Assembly: GCF_039538145.1 (NCBI RefSeq)
Contig: NZ_BAABBV010000001.1
Coordinates: 620,001 to 684,000 of the forward strand
DNA: 64,000 nucleotides
Source of the DNA: Gryllotalpicola daejeonensis
Lineage (GTDB): Bacteria > Actinomycetota > Actinomycetes > Actinomycetales > Microbacteriaceae
Direction: 5' to 3'
Shown here: positions 26,381 through 34,244 of the stretch, piece after piece
Layout: each line of letters begins with the position of its first letter
Numbering within the stretch: position 1 is the stretch's first letter
Translations under genes and position numbers: made by a program
Notes under the pieces: generated by a model
Database searches by the model: none
Told to the model about the DNA's origin: nothing
The model's input: only the letters and a program-made list of their open reading frames with translations

Positions 26381-27218
26381 GCGCGGGAACGCGCAGCCGC
26401 TCGGCACCCGCGTAAACGTTCATCGACTGGCCGCGCAGGAATCCGACGAGGGTCAGGCCGGACGCCGCGGCGAGCTCGACCGCCAGCGAAGACGGCGCAG
26501 AGACCGCGGCGAGGATCGGGATGCCGGCCATCACGGCCTTCTGCGCGAGCTCGAAACCGGCACGGCCGGACACCATGAGCACCGTGCCGGAAAGCGGCAG
26601 CCGGCCGTGCAGCACGGCCCAGCCGACCACTTTGTCGACGGCGTTGTGCCGACCGACGTCCTCGCGCACGACGAGCAGCTCGCCCGTGCCCGCATCGAAG
26701 AGGCCTGCGGCGTGCAGGCCTCCGGTCTTCTGGAAGACCGCCTGCGCTGCGCGCAGCCGGTCGGGAAACGTCGCGAGGAGCGTCGCGTCGAGCGCGGCCG
26801 CGTCGGCGGCCACGTCGTAGTTCGACACGGTTTCGACCGCTTCGATGGATGCCTTGCCGCACAGCCCGCACGAGCTGCTGGTGTACACCGAGCGCGCGAG
26901 GTCGGGGGTCGGGGCGGGAACGCCCGGCGCGAGAGTCACGTCGAGCACGTTGTACGTATTCTCGACGCCCCCGGTTCCCGGCCCGCCGCAGTGGATCGCC
27001 GAGCCGAACTGCGCCGCGTGGGCGATCACGCCTTCCGAGACGAGGAACCCGGCGGCCAGCTCGACGTCGTTGCCCGGTGTGCGCATCGTCACGGCGAGCG
27101 GCAGGCCGCCGACCCTGATCTCGAGCGGCTCCTCGACCACGAGCGTGTCTGGCCGCCGGTGCGGCTCGTGGCCTAGCGTGATCCTGGTGACGGGCCGATG
27201 CGCCGTGATGCGTCCCAT
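26361..27218 (-). CDS. fdhD: Formate dehydrogenase accessory sulfurtransferase FdhD
   Basis: 285 residues. FdhD moves sulfur from a cysteine desulfurase to the bis-MGD cofactor, which activates the molybdo-enzyme. The catalytic CxxC loop is seen in YTSSSCGLCGKASIEAV (about residue 115). VVREDVGRHNAVDKVVGWAV and MVSGRAGFELAQKAVMAGIP are family signatures. The start is ATG 27218, only 6 bases after a TAGCAT box, so the mRNA is probably leaderless. The same box precedes the molybdopterin oxidoreductase gene. Confidence 0.96.
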   Translation of the reverse strand: MGRITAHRPVTRITLGHEPHRRPDTLVVEEPLEIRVGGLPLAVTMRTPGNDVELAAGFLVSEGVIAHAAQFGSAIHCGGPGTGGVENTYNVLDVTLAPGVPAPTPDLARSVYTSSSCGLCGKASIEAVETVSNYDVAADAAALDATLLATFPDRLRAAQAVFQKTGGLHAAGLFDAGTGELLVVREDVGRHNAVDKVVGWAVLHGRLPLSGTVLMVSGRAGFELAQKAVMAGIPILAAVSAPSSLAVELAAASGLTLVGFLRGQSMNVYAGAERLRVPALSGTAG

Positions 27219-27224
27219 GCGGCC

Positions 27225-27236
27225 ATGCTAAGTCGC
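27225..27236 (-). promoter_or_regulatory. Leaderless promoter element of fdhD (12-base twin of the oxidoreductase promoter)
   Basis: The minus strand reads GCGACTTAGCAT, ending 6 bases before the fdhD ATG. The last six bases, TAGCAT, act as a -10 box. The same 12 bases at the same distance precede the oxidoreductase gene (29863-29874). Confidence 0.6.
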
Positions 27237-27265
27237 CCCGGCCTGCGCTGATCGAGGAGGAACCC

Positions 27266-27544
27266 ATGTCAGAGAGCTCGTCCCGTTCGCTTCCGCCCGA
27301 AGCCCTCGACGAGTGGGCTGCTGCGCTGCGCGAGCGCTTCGGCCTTGACGCCGAGCAGTTGCCGATCGCCCTGATTCTGGACCTCGCGGGCGATGTCGCG
27401 CGAAGCGTCGCCCGGCCCGCAGCGCCCTTCAGCGCCTTCGCCGCGGGGCTCGTGGCGGGGCGCGCAGGCGCCACTCCCGACGACATCGCCGCGGCGGTGG
27501 CATCCGTCACAGAATTGGCGGCCGGCTGGGCGCCGGAACACTAG
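27266..27544 (+). CDS. DUF6457 protein linked to molybdopterin guanine dinucleotide synthesis
   Basis: 92-residue helical protein: RSLPPEALDEWAAALRERFG, then DLAGDVARSVARPAAPFSAF and LVAGRAGATPDDIAAAVASV. I recognise it as the small DUF6457 domain that many actinobacteria carry fused behind MobA. Here it is separate, while mobA lies about 3.5 kb away. Its biochemical role is unknown; the link to cofactor guanylylation is by fusion and location. GAGGAGGAA precedes ATG 27266. Its TAG stop and that of the convergent oxidoreductase gene share the palindrome CTAG. Confidence 0.75.
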   Translation: MSESSSRSLPPEALDEWAAALRERFGLDAEQLPIALILDLAGDVARSVARPAAPFSAFAAGLVAGRAGATPDDIAAAVASVTELAAGWAPEH

Positions 27545-29856
27545 GCCTCGTCCGCCCGCTTCTCGAGACGGACGATGATCGACTTCGACGTGGGCGTGCG
27601 GCTGCCCTGCGCGTAGGAGTCGAGCGGCACGAGGACGTTCGTCTCCGGGTAGTACGCGGCCGCGTTGCCGCGCGGCGTGCTGTAGGTCACCAGTCGGAAC
27701 TTCTCCGCCCTGCGCTTGACGCCGTCGCGCCACTCTGAGACGAGGTCGACGAGCTCGCCGTTCTCGAAGCCCAGCTCACGCAGGTCGTGCGCGTTGACGA
27801 GCACGACGCGGCGGCCGTTGTAGATGCCGCGATAGCGGTCGTCCGAGCCGTAGATCGTCGTGTTGTACTGATCGTGCGAGCGGATCGTCTGGAGCAGCAG
27901 CCGGCCCTTCGGGATGCGCGGGTACTGCAGCTCGTTCGCCGTGAACATCGCCTTGCCGGTCGCCGTGGCGAAGGTGCGCGAGTCGCGCGCCCCGTTCGGC
28001 AGCACGAAGCTGCGGCCGCCGTCGATGCGGGTCTCGAAATCGTCGAAGCCCGGAACGACGCGCGAGATGTGCGCGCGGATGCGTCGATAATCGCCCTCGA
28101 GCGCGCGCCAATCCGCCTGGGGTGCATTCGACCGGGCATCCGGCCCCGTGAAAATGAGTGCGCCCAGACGCGCGAGGATCGCGACTTCGCTGAGCAGGTC
28201 CTCGGCGGGCGGCGCGAGGCGGCCGTGCGACCCGTGCACGGCGCTCATCGAGTCCTCGACGGTGACCTTCTGCAGACCGGCGTCGCGCCGATCGCGGTCG
28301 GTGCGGCCGAGGGTCGGCAGGATGATCGCGCGTCGCCCCGTGACCAGGTGCGAGCGGTTGAGCTTCGTCGACACCTGCACCGTGAGCTCGGTAGTGCGCA
28401 GGGCGGCCTCGGTGACCTCGGTGTCGGGCGTCGCCGAGGCGAAGTTGCCGCCGACGGCCATGAAGACCTTCACCTTGCCATCGCGCATCGCCTCGATCGC
28501 GGCCACGGTGTCGTAGCCGTGCTCGCGCGGCGCGGTGAAGGCGAACTCGCGGTCGAGTGCGGCCAGGAACGCCTCGCCCGGCTTCTCCCAGATGCCCATG
28601 GTGCGGTCGCCCTGCACGTTCGAGTGGCCGCGCACCGGGCAGACGCCGGCGCCCGGCTTCCCGATGTTGCCGGTCAGGAGCAGCACGTTGACGATGTCGC
28701 GCAGCGTCGGCACCGCGTGCGCGTGCTGCGTGAGGCCCATGGCCCAGCACACGATCGTCGAGTTCGACCGTGCGATCGCGTCGGCGACCGCCCTGATCTC
28801 GCTTTCGGGGATGCCGCTCGCCTCGACGAGCTCAGCCCAGTCGGCCGCCTCGAGCGCGGCGCGGTAGTCGTCGAATCCGCTCGTGCACTGCGCGATGAAC
28901 TCGTGGTCGAGCACGTCGCCGCGCTGCGCCTCGAGCTCGAGCAGCCGCTTGCCGACCGCCTGGAACAGCGCCTGGTCGCCGCCGAGCTTGATCTGCAGGT
29001 AGCGGTCGGCGAGCTTGGTGCCGCCGAGCAGCACCCCGCGCGGGGTCTGGGGGTTCTCGAATCGCAACAGTCCGGCCTCGGGCAGCGGGTTGATCGCGAT
29101 GATCGTCGCGCCGTTCTGCTTGGCCTTCTCAAGGGCACTCAGCATGCGCGGGTGATTCGTGCCCGGGTTCTGACCGGCGACGATGAGCAGCTCGGCGTTC
29201 TGCACGTCGACGATCGACACCGTGCCCTTGCCGACGCCGAGCGTCTCGGTCAGCGCCGTGCCGCTGGATTCGTGGCACATGTTGGAGCAATCGGGCAGGT
29301 TGTTCGTGCCGAGCCCGCGCACCAGCAGCTGATAGAGGAAGGCCGCCTCGTTCGAGGTGCGACCCGAGGTGTAGAACACCGCCTCGTTCGGATCGGGCAG
29401 CGTGCGCAGCGCTGTGGCGACCTCGCTCAGCGCGTCGTCCCACGAGATCGGGCGGTAGTGGGTCGCGCCCTCGTCGAGGATCATCGGATGCGTGAGCCGC
29501 CCCTGCTGGCCCAGCCAGTAGTTGTCCCGCTCGAGCAGCTCTGCGACCGAGTGCTGCGCGAAGAACGCGGGGCCGACCCGGCGCAGCGTCGCCTCTTCGG
29601 CGACGGCCTTCGCGCCGTTCTCGCAGAACTCGGCGATGTGGCGGCGCTCATTCTCTGGCCACGCGCAGCCCGGGCAGTCGAAGCCGTCCTTCTGATTGAC
29701 CCGCAGCAGCGTCTCTGCGCTGCGCACCACGCCCATCTGATCGACCGACATGCGCATCGACCTGACGATGGCGGGGACGCCGACGGCCACCCGCTTCCGA
29801 TGCCCCGTGCGCAGTTCCGACTCGTCGATTCCGGTCTTCGGGGCCTTCTTCGCCAT
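27541..29856 (-). CDS. Molybdopterin oxidoreductase, FdhF/YdeP family
   Basis: 771-residue molybdo-bis-MGD enzyme of the YdeP group, often annotated as an alpha subunit of formate dehydrogenase although the substrate is not established. Seen: DCPGCAWPENERR near residue 60, NMCHESSGTALTETLGVGKG near residue 190, AGQNPGTNHPRMLSALEKAK, GHSNVQGDRTMGIWEKPGEA and the C-terminal cofactor domain (KGRLLLQTIRSHDQYNTTIY). I see no classical four-Cys [4Fe-4S] motif and no adjacent electron-transfer subunit, so its redox partner is unclear. The start is ATG 29856, 6 bases after a TAGCAT box (leaderless). It depends on FdhD, MoeA and MobA encoded around it. Confidence 0.9.
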   Translation of the reverse strand: MAKKAPKTGIDESELRTGHRKRVAVGVPAIVRSMRMSVDQMGVVRSAETLLRVNQKDGFDCPGCAWPENERRHIAEFCENGAKAVAEEATLRRVGPAFFAQHSVAELLERDNYWLGQQGRLTHPMILDEGATHYRPISWDDALSEVATALRTLPDPNEAVFYTSGRTSNEAAFLYQLLVRGLGTNNLPDCSNMCHESSGTALTETLGVGKGTVSIVDVQNAELLIVAGQNPGTNHPRMLSALEKAKQNGATIIAINPLPEAGLLRFENPQTPRGVLLGGTKLADRYLQIKLGGDQALFQAVGKRLLELEAQRGDVLDHEFIAQCTSGFDDYRAALEAADWAELVEASGIPESEIRAVADAIARSNSTIVCWAMGLTQHAHAVPTLRDIVNVLLLTGNIGKPGAGVCPVRGHSNVQGDRTMGIWEKPGEAFLAALDREFAFTAPREHGYDTVAAIEAMRDGKVKVFMAVGGNFASATPDTEVTEAALRTTELTVQVSTKLNRSHLVTGRRAIILPTLGRTDRDRRDAGLQKVTVEDSMSAVHGSHGRLAPPAEDLLSEVAILARLGALIFTGPDARSNAPQADWRALEGDYRRIRAHISRVVPGFDDFETRIDGGRSFVLPNGARDSRTFATATGKAMFTANELQYPRIPKGRLLLQTIRSHDQYNTTIYGSDDRYRGIYNGRRVVLVNAHDLRELGFENGELVDLVSEWRDGVKRRAEKFRLVTYSTPRGNAAAYYPETNVLVPLDSYAQGSRTPTSKSIIVRLEKRADEA

Positions 29857-29862
29857 GACCGT

Positions 29863-29874
29863 ATGCTAAGTCGC
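29863..29874 (-). promoter_or_regulatory. Leaderless promoter element of the molybdopterin oxidoreductase gene
   Basis: The minus strand reads GCGACTTAGCAT, ending 6 bases before ATG 29856. It is identical in sequence and distance to the fdhD element. The divergent moeA gene starts a few bases away on the other strand. Confidence 0.6.
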
Positions 29875-29880
29875 ATCCTT

Positions 29881-31092
29881 ATGTTCTCGGTCGCGCAGCA
29901 CCTCGATCTCGTTCTCGCGCAGTGCGCTCCGCTCGCGCCCGTGACAGCGCCGTTGACGGCCGCCAGGGGGCTGGTTCTTGCTTCGCCTGTCGTGGCGGCG
30001 CACGCACTGCCGCCGTTCGACAACGCCGCCATGGACGGCTACGCGCTGCGCTTCGCGGACGTCGCGTCGGCTGCGCCTGATGCGGCGGTGAGTGTGCAGG
30101 TGGTCGCGGACGTTGCGGCCGGCAGCGCAGCCGACCCGCCGCTTGCGCCCGGTGAGGCGGCGCGCATCATGACGGGCGCGCCGATGCCGACGGATGCCGA
30201 CACCGTCGTTCCCCTCGAAGAGACGACCTCGGGCTCCGCCTTCCCGGCGAGGGGCTGTGTCGACGTCATGCGAGCGGCGCGCGAAGGTGCCCATGTGCGG
30301 CGCGCGGGCGAGGAAGCGCAGGCCGGCGCGGTCGTGCTCGACGCCGGAGTGCCGCTCGGGCCGCGGCAGCTGGCGGCAGCGGCGGCGGCCGGGAGCAGCG
30401 AGGTCACTGTTCACCCGGCGCCGCGAGTCGCCGTGTTCGCCACCGGTGACGAGCTGGTCACGCCGGGCGCTCCGCTCGCGCGTGGGCAGCTGTGGGAGTC
30501 CAATTCGCTGCTGCTCACCGAGCTGGTCACGGCTGCCGGCGGTTCCGTCACGCACGTCGAACTCGCGAGAGACGAGCGCGAGGCCCTGCGCGCGCGGGTC
30601 GCGACGGTTCAGGCATCCGTCGACCTCATCGTGATCACGGGCGGCGTCGGCGCCGGCGCGTACGACGTCGTGCGGCAGGCGTTCGGCGACGTGCTCGACT
30701 TCCGCGAGGTGGCGATGCAGCCCGGCAGGCCCCAGGCGTTCGGGCGCGTCGGCGGCGGTCCGCCGATGTTCGGGCTGCCGGGGAACCCGGTGGCGGCCGC
30801 CGTGTCGTTCGAGGTGTTCGTGAGGCCGGCGATCGCGCGCCTGCGGGGCCTGACGGGCGAAACGCGCACGTTCACGGCGACGGCGGCGGAGGGCTGGCGG
30901 GTCCGTGCGGATCGGCAGCAGTATCTTCCCGTGATCGTCGACGGCCGCCTCGTGCGGCCTGCCGGTGCGGGGCGGTCGCACTTCGTGGCGCGGCTCGCTC
31001 AGGCCGATGCCTATGCCGTCGTGCCGCCCGGGATCGGCGACGTGCGAGCCGGCGACGCGGTGACCGTGCTGAAGGCGACCGGCGATGGCTGA
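29881..31092 (+). CDS. moeA: Molybdopterin molybdenumtransferase MoeA
   Basis: 403 residues. MoeA inserts molybdate into adenylylated molybdopterin. Signatures: LPPFDNAAMDGYALRFADV, AARIMTGAPMPTDADTVVPL, FATGDELVTPG, IVITGGVGAGAYDVVRQAF and FGLPGNPVAAAVSFEVFVRP. Domain IV closes the protein. In the usual GGVS motif the Ser is replaced by Gly (ITGGVGAGAYD). The start is ATG 29881; ATG 29863 in the same frame would add six residues. It is divergent from the oxidoreductase gene and overlaps mobA by 8 bp. Confidence 0.95.
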   Translation: MFSVAQHLDLVLAQCAPLAPVTAPLTAARGLVLASPVVAAHALPPFDNAAMDGYALRFADVASAAPDAAVSVQVVADVAAGSAADPPLAPGEAARIMTGAPMPTDADTVVPLEETTSGSAFPARGCVDVMRAAREGAHVRRAGEEAQAGAVVLDAGVPLGPRQLAAAAAAGSSEVTVHPAPRVAVFATGDELVTPGAPLARGQLWESNSLLLTELVTAAGGSVTHVELARDEREALRARVATVQASVDLIVITGGVGAGAYDVVRQAFGDVLDFREVAMQPGRPQAFGRVGGGPPMFGLPGNPVAAAVSFEVFVRPAIARLRGLTGETRTFTATAAEGWRVRADRQQYLPVIVDGRLVRPAGAGRSHFVARLAQADAYAVVPPGIGDVRAGDAVTVLKATGDG

Positions 31093-31651
31093 GGGTCTGG
31101 GCGCGATCGTGCTGGCGGGCGGCCGCGCCACGCGGCTCGGCGGCGTGGACAAGGCTGCGCTTGAGCTTGACGGTGTGCCCTTGCTCAGCCGCGCCGTGGC
31201 GGCAGCCCACGCGGTGGGCGCCCGCTCCGTCGTCGTGGGGCCCGAGCGACCGGGGTTCGGCGTCGAATGGGTGCGGGAGGAGCCGCCGTTCGGCGGCCCG
31301 GTGGCCGCAATCGCAGCCGCGCTCCCCCGCATCGATGCCGAATGGGTGCTCGTGCTCGCCGCCGATCTGCGCTCGCCCGACGCTGTCGTGGCCGTGCTCA
31401 TCACGGCCGATTCAGGCGATGACGGATGTCTGCTCGTCGACCCCGATGGCCGCCCGCAGTGGCTCTGCGGCATCTACCGCACGGCCGCGCTGAGTGAGGC
31501 GCTGGCCGCGCTCGGCGACCCGGTCGGCGCGTCGATGAGGGCGCTGCTCGGCGGGTTGCGGCTCGCGAGGCATCCGGTCGGCTCTGAGGTCGTCGGGGAC
31601 ATCGATACGCCGGCCGACGTCGACGACGCCGGTATTGAGCTGCCCGACTGA
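31085..31651 (+). CDS. mobA: Molybdenum cofactor guanylyltransferase
   Basis: 188-residue nucleotidyltransferase that adds GMP to Mo-molybdopterin. The P-loop-like motif is IVLAGGRATRLGGVDKAALE, the acidic metal site is LAADLRSP (about residue 95), and RPQWLCGIYRTAAL is the usual downstream motif. It has no C-terminal DUF6457 domain; that domain is the separate gene at 27266. It is translated with moeA through an 8-bp overlap. Confidence 0.9.
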   Translation: MAEGLGAIVLAGGRATRLGGVDKAALELDGVPLLSRAVAAAHAVGARSVVVGPERPGFGVEWVREEPPFGGPVAAIAAALPRIDAEWVLVLAADLRSPDAVVAVLITADSGDDGCLLVDPDGRPQWLCGIYRTAALSEALAALGDPVGASMRALLGGLRLARHPVGSEVVGDIDTPADVDDAGIELPD

Positions 31652-31696
31652 CCGGTGCCGCTTACCGATGTCGGCGGTCTGGGCCAGCATGTGCGC

Positions 31697-32062
31697 ATGG
31701 CATTGACATTCACAGGCGTTGTCGTCGACAGCGCTGACCCGGCGCGGGTCGCCGACTTCTGGGCAGCCGCGCTCGGCTGGTCAGGGCGTTCATCGGGCGA
31801 GCGAGGCGAGGTGATCATCGAGCCCGCCGAGGGCGAGACACGGTATGGGCCGCCGAGCATCGTGTTCCAGCCGGTTCCCGAGCCGAAGAGCGTCAAGAAC
31901 CGTGTGCACCTCGATCTGTACGCCGACGATCAGGGGGCCGAGGTGACGCGACTCGAGACCCTCGGCGCAAGACGCGTCGACGTCGGCCAGGGCGACGGTC
32001 GATCGTTCGTCGTGCTGGCCGACGTCGAGGGAAACGAGTTCTGCGTGCTCAGCGAGTGGTGA
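31697..32062 (+). CDS. VOC family (glyoxalase-like) protein
   Basis: 121 residues with the paired beta-alpha-beta-beta-beta modules of the vicinal oxygen chelate fold: LTFTGVVVDSADPARVADFW at the start, then VKNRVHLDLYADD and VLADVEGNEFCVL. The metal-binding His of VHLD is present. Substrate unknown. ATG 31697 is chosen because the fold begins at residue 2; CAGCAT 6 bases upstream could be a weak leaderless -10. It is probably read through from mobA or has its own weak promoter. Confidence 0.82.
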   Translation: MALTFTGVVVDSADPARVADFWAAALGWSGRSSGERGEVIIEPAEGETRYGPPSIVFQPVPEPKSVKNRVHLDLYADDQGAEVTRLETLGARRVDVGQGDGRSFVVLADVEGNEFCVLSEW

Positions 32063-32074
32063 GCCGCGGCCCCG

Positions 32075-32497
32075 TTACTTGAACCAGAGCGCGAGCTCGC
32101 GCGCGGCCGACTCGGGCGAGTCCGAGCCGTGCACGAGGTTCTGCTGCACCTTGAGGCCCCAATCGCGGCCGAGGTCGCCGCGGATGGTGCCGGGCGCCGC
32201 GGTCGTCGGGTCGGTGGTGCCGGCGAGCGCACGGAAGCCCTCGATGACGCGGTGCCCAGCGATGCGGATCGCGACGATCGGCCCCGACTGCATGAACTCG
32301 AGCAGCGGCTCGAAGAACGGCTTCCCCTGGTGCTCCGCGTAGTGCTCGGTGAGCAGCTCGAGGTCCGCCTCGACCAGGCGGATGTCGACCAGCTGGTAGC
32401 CCTTCGCCTCGATGCGGCGCAGGATCTCGCCGGTCAGGTTGCGGGCGACGCCGTCGGGCTTGACGAGGACGAGGGTCTCTTCGACAGGGGTGGTCAC
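32075..32497 (-). CDS. ndk: Nucleoside diphosphate kinase
   Basis: 140-residue enzyme that balances NTP pools. The N-terminus has ETLVLVKPDGVARNLTGEIL, and the phosphorylated His is in QNLVHGSDSPESAARELALW. The length is standard. It is the last gene of the ileS-folC-DUF4233-ndk chain; its ATG overlaps the stop of the DUF4233 gene by 4 bp. Confidence 0.97.
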   Translation of the reverse strand: MTTPVEETLVLVKPDGVARNLTGEILRRIEAKGYQLVDIRLVEADLELLTEHYAEHQGKPFFEPLLEFMQSGPIVAIRIAGHRVIEGFRALAGTTDPTTAAPGTIRGDLGRDWGLKVQQNLVHGSDSPESAARELALWFK

Positions 32498-32877
32498 TGC
32501 GGGTTCTCCGTTTCGTTGAGCTGCGGGTCGTTCTGGGCGCGGGACGCCTTCAGTCGCTCGACCTTATCGGCCGAGTACATGGCGTAGATCCAGATGGCGA
32601 GGAAGAGGGCGCCGACGATGAACATCATGTGCACCCAGATGCCGGCGACGATCGCGAGCACCTGCACCGCGAAGCCGATCCAGGTGCCGTAGCGGTAGCG
32701 CAGCGTCAGCATCGCGATGATGGCGAGCACGATGAGGAACGCGCCACCGCCGATGACGATCGCCGCCGGTGCGCTGTGCAGGCCCCAGGCGACGAGCGTG
32801 CCGAGGAACAGCACGATGAGCTCGAAGCCGAGCACGATCGAGCCGAGCGATTCGCGGATGCCGCGCTCGCGCCTCAT
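32494..32877 (-). CDS. DUF4233 membrane protein
   Basis: 127 residues with four hydrophobic segments (LGSIVLGFELIVLFLGTLVA; AAIVIGGGAFLIVLAIIAML; WIGFAVQVLAIVAGIWVHMM; GALFLAIWIYAMYSA) and a polar C-tail. The family is found between folC and ndk in actinobacteria; function unknown. ATG 32877 overlaps the folC stop (ATGA), and its stop overlaps ndk, so the three are translationally chained. Confidence 0.85.
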   Translation of the reverse strand: MRRERGIRESLGSIVLGFELIVLFLGTLVAWGLHSAPAAIVIGGGAFLIVLAIIAMLTLRYRYGTWIGFAVQVLAIVAGIWVHMMFIVGALFLAIWIYAMYSADKVERLKASRAQNDPQLNETENPQ

Positions 32878-34244
32878 TCGACGTCCTCCGGCCGCGCCGC
32901 CTTCCAGCCGCGCTGCTCCGCGAGCACCATCGCCTCGCCGACGAGCGTGATCGAACCGGTGACGACGACCGCGCGCTTCTCGCCCTCGAGCGCCCAGGCA
33001 CGGGCGGCCTCGATCGCCTCGCCGAGGTCCTCGACCTCGTCGACGTGCTCGTGCGTCCACTCGTAGATGTCCTCGGCGAGGTCCTCGCTTGAGCGGGCTC
33101 GGTCGGAGTGCGACTGCGTCACGATGACCGTGGTCGCCACCGGGCCGAGCGCGTCGACGATGCCGTGCGCGTCCTTGTCTTTGAGCACCCCGAGCACGAA
33201 GGCGATCTCGTCGAAGTCGAAGTAGCGCTCGAGCGCGGCGCGCAGCGTGACGGCGCCCGCGGGGTTGTGCGCGGCGTCGACGATCACGGTCGGCTCGGTG
33301 CCGATGAGCTGCAGGCGGCCGGGCGAGCTCGCCCCCGCGATGCCCTCTTCGACGAGCTCGTAGGTGAGCCGGTGCTCGCCGCCGCCGATGAACGCCTCGA
33401 CCGCCGCGATCGCGACCGCCGCGTTCTGCGCCTGGTGATCGCCGTAGAGCGGCAGCGTGAGCCCGTCGTAGGCGCCCGCCGTTCCGCGCACGTCGATGAG
33501 CTGCCCGCCGACCGCCACGGAGGTCGCGGTCACATCGAACTCGGCCGGTTGAGCGATGACGGATGCCCCGTGCTTCGCCGCCGCCGCCTCGATCTCGCGC
33601 ATGGCCTCTGGTGTCTGCCGCGCGGTTACGACTGTGGCGCCGTCCTTGATGATTCCGGCCTTCGTGTGCGCGATCTCGGCGATCGTGCCGCCGAGCTGCG
33701 CCATGTGGTCGAGCGAGATCGGCGTGAAGACCGCCACGGTGCCGTCGCCGACGTTCGTGGAATCCCATTCGCCGCCCATGCCGACTTCGACGACCGCGAC
33801 GTCCACCGGGGCGTCGGCGAAGCAGGCGAAGCCGAGCGCGGTGACCGCCTCGAAGAAGGTGAGGCGCGGGCGGCCGGCTGCCTCGAGCTCTTGGTCGACC
33901 AGTTCGAGATACGGCTTGATCTCGCTCCAGTTGCGGGCGAGCGCCTCATCGCTGATCGGCTCGCCGTCGATCAGGATGCGCTCGTTGAAGCGCTCGAGGT
34001 GGGGGCTCGTGAGCAGGCCGGTGCGCAGACCGTAGGCGCGCAGGATGCTCTCGGCGATGCGGCTCGTCGAGGTCTTCCCGTTCGTGCCGGTGATGTGGAT
34101 GATCGGGTAGGCCTTCTGCGGGTCGCCGAGCACCTCGACGGCGCGCCGGGTCGCGTCGAGGCGGCGCTCGGGCTTCGCCTCGCCGACGCGCTCGAGCAGT
34201 TCGGCGTACGCCGCGTCTGCGGCCTCTCGATAGGAGTCGGTCAT
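32874..34244 (-). CDS. folC: Folylpolyglutamate synthase / dihydrofolate synthase
   Basis: 456 residues of the Mur ligase superfamily. It adds glutamate to dihydropteroate and folates. P-loop IIHITGTNGKTSTSRIAESI (near residue 48), FEAVTALGFACFADAPVDVA, VGMGGEWDSTNV and DAAHNPAGAVTLRAALERYF in the C-terminal domain are seen. It starts in a 4-bp overlap with ileS and so falls under the T-box-controlled transcript. Confidence 0.96.
   Translation of the reverse strand: MTDSYREAADAAYAELLERVGEAKPERRLDATRRAVEVLGDPQKAYPIIHITGTNGKTSTSRIAESILRAYGLRTGLLTSPHLERFNERILIDGEPISDEALARNWSEIKPYLELVDQELEAAGRPRLTFFEAVTALGFACFADAPVDVAVVEVGMGGEWDSTNVGDGTVAVFTPISLDHMAQLGGTIAEIAHTKAGIIKDGATVVTARQTPEAMREIEAAAAKHGASVIAQPAEFDVTATSVAVGGQLIDVRGTAGAYDGLTLPLYGDHQAQNAAVAIAAVEAFIGGGEHRLTYELVEEGIAGASSPGRLQLIGTEPTVIVDAAHNPAGAVTLRAALERYFDFDEIAFVLGVLKDKDAHGIVDALGPVATTVIVTQSHSDRARSSEDLAEDIYEWTHEHVDEVEDLGEAIEAARAWALEGEKRAVVVTGSITLVGEAMVLAEQRGWKAARPEDVE

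Noticed and set aside
27787..29880. Very long plus-strand open frame antisense to the molybdopterin oxidoreductase gene, continuous with moeA
   Set aside because: High GC at third positions removes stops on the antisense strand. Its translation is Arg/His/Val-rich without domains, and moeA has a proper start at 29881.
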